From Streptomyces finlayi (GTDB lineage: Bacteria > Actinomycetota > Actinomycetes > Streptomycetales > Streptomycetaceae): DNA of 64,000 nt. Position 1 is the first letter of the stretch. The number at the start of each line of letters is the position of its first letter. The notes under the pieces were generated by a model. It was given only the letters and a program-made list of their open reading frames with translations, was not told the origin of the DNA and did no database searches. The position numbers and the translations under genes are program-made. This document shows positions 61,952 through 64,000 of this stretch, in pieces. The stretch covers positions 62,001-126,000 of the forward strand of contig NZ_CP045702.1 of assembly GCF_014216315.1 (NCBI RefSeq), read 5' to 3'.

Positions 61952-62926
61952 TTACCGGTGGCCGCTCAGGCGCGCCCGCAGCAGGTTGGGATCCGTGGCC
62001 GTGGTGTACGCGGCGCTGAGTACGTACACGTCCTTGCCGCGCAGCGCGACCGATGTGGGGTTCTGAAGTCCGTCTTCGGAGTCAAGGACCGTGCTGGTGG
62101 TGCCATCGGGCTGGATGCGCACGACCTTGTTGGGGGCGTTCAGAGCGGCGAGAGCCTCGTCGCCCCGTCCCGTGAAGGTGAAATCGTCGATGCCCACCAT
62201 GCCTGACGCCTTGACCTGAGGAACGCCCGCACGGTTTCCGGAGCGAATCGGGATGCGCAGGAGCGTGCCCTTGTCGAGGTTGGTCACCCAGAGGGCGCCG
62301 CCGTGCACCTTGGCGCCGTTCGCTCCGAGGAAGCCCGTCGAGGCCAGTTCGGGAGCGGTGGACCACGCGGTGGGGGTACCGCCGGACGTGGGAACGGTCC
62401 ACACCGTGCCCAGCACCGAGTCGGTGATGTAGAGCTGCCTGCTGCGCCGGTCCAGGGCCAGCCCGTTGGGCAGGCCCTCCGCCGGCAGTGCCGCAACGCG
62501 TTGTGGTGACTTCCCGGGGGCCAGACGCCAGAGCCCGGTCAGATCCGCCGTGCCGGTCGCGTACAGCACGTACACGGCGCCGCCGGGGGCCCGGACGACT
62601 CCGGTGGCCAGGGGGAAGCCCAGGACGGGTGTACGGACTCCCCCGTCGGCCGGAGGGGGCAGGGTCGCCAGGATGCGTGTGGCGCCCCCGGGGGCGACCT
62701 CGGCGACCTGTCGGCTCGCGGCGAAGGTGACGAGGGCGGAGCCGTCGCGCGACAGGGCGATGTTCTCCGGCATCTGGCCTGCTGACAGGTCGAAGTGGGC
62801 GTCGATCCGCACATGCGTCAGCGGTTCTCCGGCCGTCGCGGTCGCGTTGGCCGGCAGGACCGCTGCCATGGTGGCCGCGGCCACCATGGCAACCGTCTTG
62901 ATGATCTTGCTGCTTCGCTGGGACAT
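61952..62926 (-). CDS. Secreted SMP-30/gluconolactonase-like beta-propeller protein
   Basis: The 324-residue protein has a signal peptide (TVAMVAAATMAAVLPANATA). The propeller blades carry the family pattern: ENIALSRDGSALVTFAASRQ, then GLPNGLALDRRSRQLYITDS, then WVTNLDKGTLLRIPI and NPTSVALRGKDVYVLSAAY. SMP-30 family enzymes hydrolyse lactones using a divalent metal. Many secreted actinobacterial members have no known substrate. GGAA lies close before the ATG. A strong hairpin follows. Confidence 0.9.
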   Translation of the reverse strand: MSQRSSKIIKTVAMVAAATMAAVLPANATATAGEPLTHVRIDAHFDLSAGQMPENIALSRDGSALVTFAASRQVAEVAPGGATRILATLPPPADGGVRTPVLGFPLATGVVRAPGGAVYVLYATGTADLTGLWRLAPGKSPQRVAALPAEGLPNGLALDRRSRQLYITDSVLGTVWTVPTSGGTPTAWSTAPELASTGFLGANGAKVHGGALWVTNLDKGTLLRIPIRSGNRAGVPQVKASGMVGIDDFTFTGRGDEALAALNAPNKVVRIQPDGTTSTVLDSEDGLQNPTSVALRGKDVYVLSAAYTTATDPNLLRARLSGHR

Positions 62927-64000
62927 GATTCCTTCACTGTTTTGGGCATGGGGCAGCCGCGGTACGGCGCCAAGAACCGAGGGATGTATCGGGAAAGAAG
63001 AGGGTGTGGTGGCCGACGACGCCTCAATGGGCGTGCAGGTGTGGTCAGGTGGTGCGGGTGCCGGAGCCGCAGCGTGGCTGCGGTGTTGGCCACGGCGCGG
63101 TGCCGGGCGTGAGTAGCGTCAGAGCGGTGACCGACGGGGGGCGGCCGTGGCCATCACGAGAGCCGGATCAATTCCCTGAGGGCCCCGAAGCCCTCAGGGC
63201 GGAACGCTGACATCAGCGAACTCACCTTGTAGAGAATGGAGTTCGCCAGGATGTGAGCCGATCACAGAATCCTGGCCTGCGATGTCGCCGACTACGAAAT
63301 GCACAACCGGGCCGGCCGACGGAGGATCGTCCGGGCGCGGCCGGTGCTCAGGCGCAGGTTTCCGACCACCGCTCCGGCCCTGGCGGGCCGGTCGGCGCGA
63401 AGGCTCGGGTGCGTGCGTGGAGGAACACCGGTCCGGCCATGCCGGGCCGCTCGCCGGGCGCGCGTGGCCGTCCGGATCGAGATGGCCCGAGAAGAGCCGG
63501 TGCCCCTGACTGGCCGGCAGGGCAGTGGTCGCCGGAGGGGACGCGTTCGGGGCGCGGCCGAGTCGCTGCCCTGCCCTGCTTCGACGAACGGACGAGTTCG
63601 TGTAGATGGGCGCGCTGATGTCTGCGAGCATCGCGCGTTCTTCCCGGCGCGGTCCCGGCACCCGGCGCCGCTCGCCGCAGGTCTGCAACCCGTCGCTGTC
63701 GGGGCACAGTTGGCTGCGGCGCACTCGGAGGAAGTTCGGCGAGTTGCCCGTGCTTGTTCATGGTGCCGAGTATGCGCAACGCGGCCGCCCGGCGCCTCAC
63801 CCTGTCGGGGTAGGGAAACGACTCCGCGGAGGTGGTGCGCGGCCTCGGCGCCGACAGCTCGGGGTTCGTTCCGCTCGGCCCGGTGCGGGAAGGGCGGCGG
63901 GCGCGGAGGCCGCTGCTGCGCAGATCGCTTCGGCGACACACGAAAATCAGTAGGCCAGTCAAGGTCGGTGTGCCAGGATGATCACCACCGAAGGGGTGTA
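62927..64000. other. About 1 kb at the right edge without a confident gene
   Basis: Several long overlapping frames exist on the minus strand (for example 63194-63724 and 63348-63962), but none shows a recognisable domain or a good start. A minus-strand segment HFVVGDIAGQDSVIGSHPG near 63210-63300 looks protein-like and may belong to a broken gene. Confidence 0.4.

Noticed and set aside
1..64000. A secondary-metabolite biosynthetic cluster.
   Set aside because: No polyketide synthase, nonribosomal peptide synthetase, terpene cyclase or RiPP core machinery was seen; the oxidoreductases and the P450 remnant are scattered.
62927..64000. Several overlapping 170-215-codon minus-strand frames at the right edge.
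   Set aside because: They lack domain features and starts, and mutually overlap in different frames.

Overview
The window reads as a chromosomal segment of a Streptomyces or a close relative, probably an arm or accessory region. Base composition is very GC-rich, real genes show G/C at the third codon position, GTG starts occur, and the protein families are typical of the genus: PaaX and TioE-type regulators, SpoIIE phosphatases with PAS/GAF sensors, DUF4232 lipoproteins, DUF1707 proteins, and secreted glycoside hydrolases with ricin-type lectin tails. No ribosomal, tRNA or core replication genes were seen. At least thirteen recognisable decayed genes lie among intact ones, which fits an arm region.

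Layout. 1-3.6 kb: an extradiol dioxygenase and a quinone-oxidoreductase gene whose last codons are interrupted by a complete IS4-family element (10-bp target duplication). 4.5-15.5 kb: TerC-like membrane protein, TetR/alcohol dehydrogenase pair, dead TetR beside an enoyl-CoA hydratase-like gene, PIG-L deacetylase, GlsB-like stress protein, a lone cytochrome oxidase subunit I, and remnants of an acetyltransferase and a P450. 15.6-19 kb: a sulfur module, with an ArsR-rhodanese fusion divergent from a CstB-like persulfide dioxygenase-rhodanese and a coupled MFS transporter. 19-26 kb: TetR/DUF4386 pair with two clear operators, GNAT-PaaX operon, alpha/beta hydrolase, a 14-copy heptamer repeat, membrane protein.

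26.6-44 kb is a carbohydrate region: a secreted sugar dehydrogenase with PKD, CBM6 and ricin modules, a dead aldose epimerase, GH43, a GH65 phosphorylase with a beta-phosphoglucomutase-like HAD protein, an MFS exporter, a secreted GH81 beta-1,3-glucanase and a dead LacI regulator. LacI-type palindromes sit in front of GH43, the epimerase remnant and GH81. 44-53 kb: small chitin-binding-like protein, PAS-GAF-PP2C phosphatase, TioE-like MerR divergent from an erythromycin-esterase-like gene, PL6 lyase, DUF4232 lipoprotein and an orphan antitoxin.

53.5-57.3 kb holds the most coherent resistance locus: a Rox-like rifamycin monooxygenase preceded by an inverted repeat resembling the rifamycin-associated element, convergent with a HelR/HelD-like RNA polymerase-associated helicase. 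The two would combine drug inactivation with protection of the target. The last 7 kb holds small membrane and secreted proteins (flavodoxin-fold reductase, DUF1707, split S74-type protein, NIPSNAP, SMP-30-like propeller) and further remnants. Coordinates, motifs and repeats were read directly; family names come from sequence recognition without database searches.
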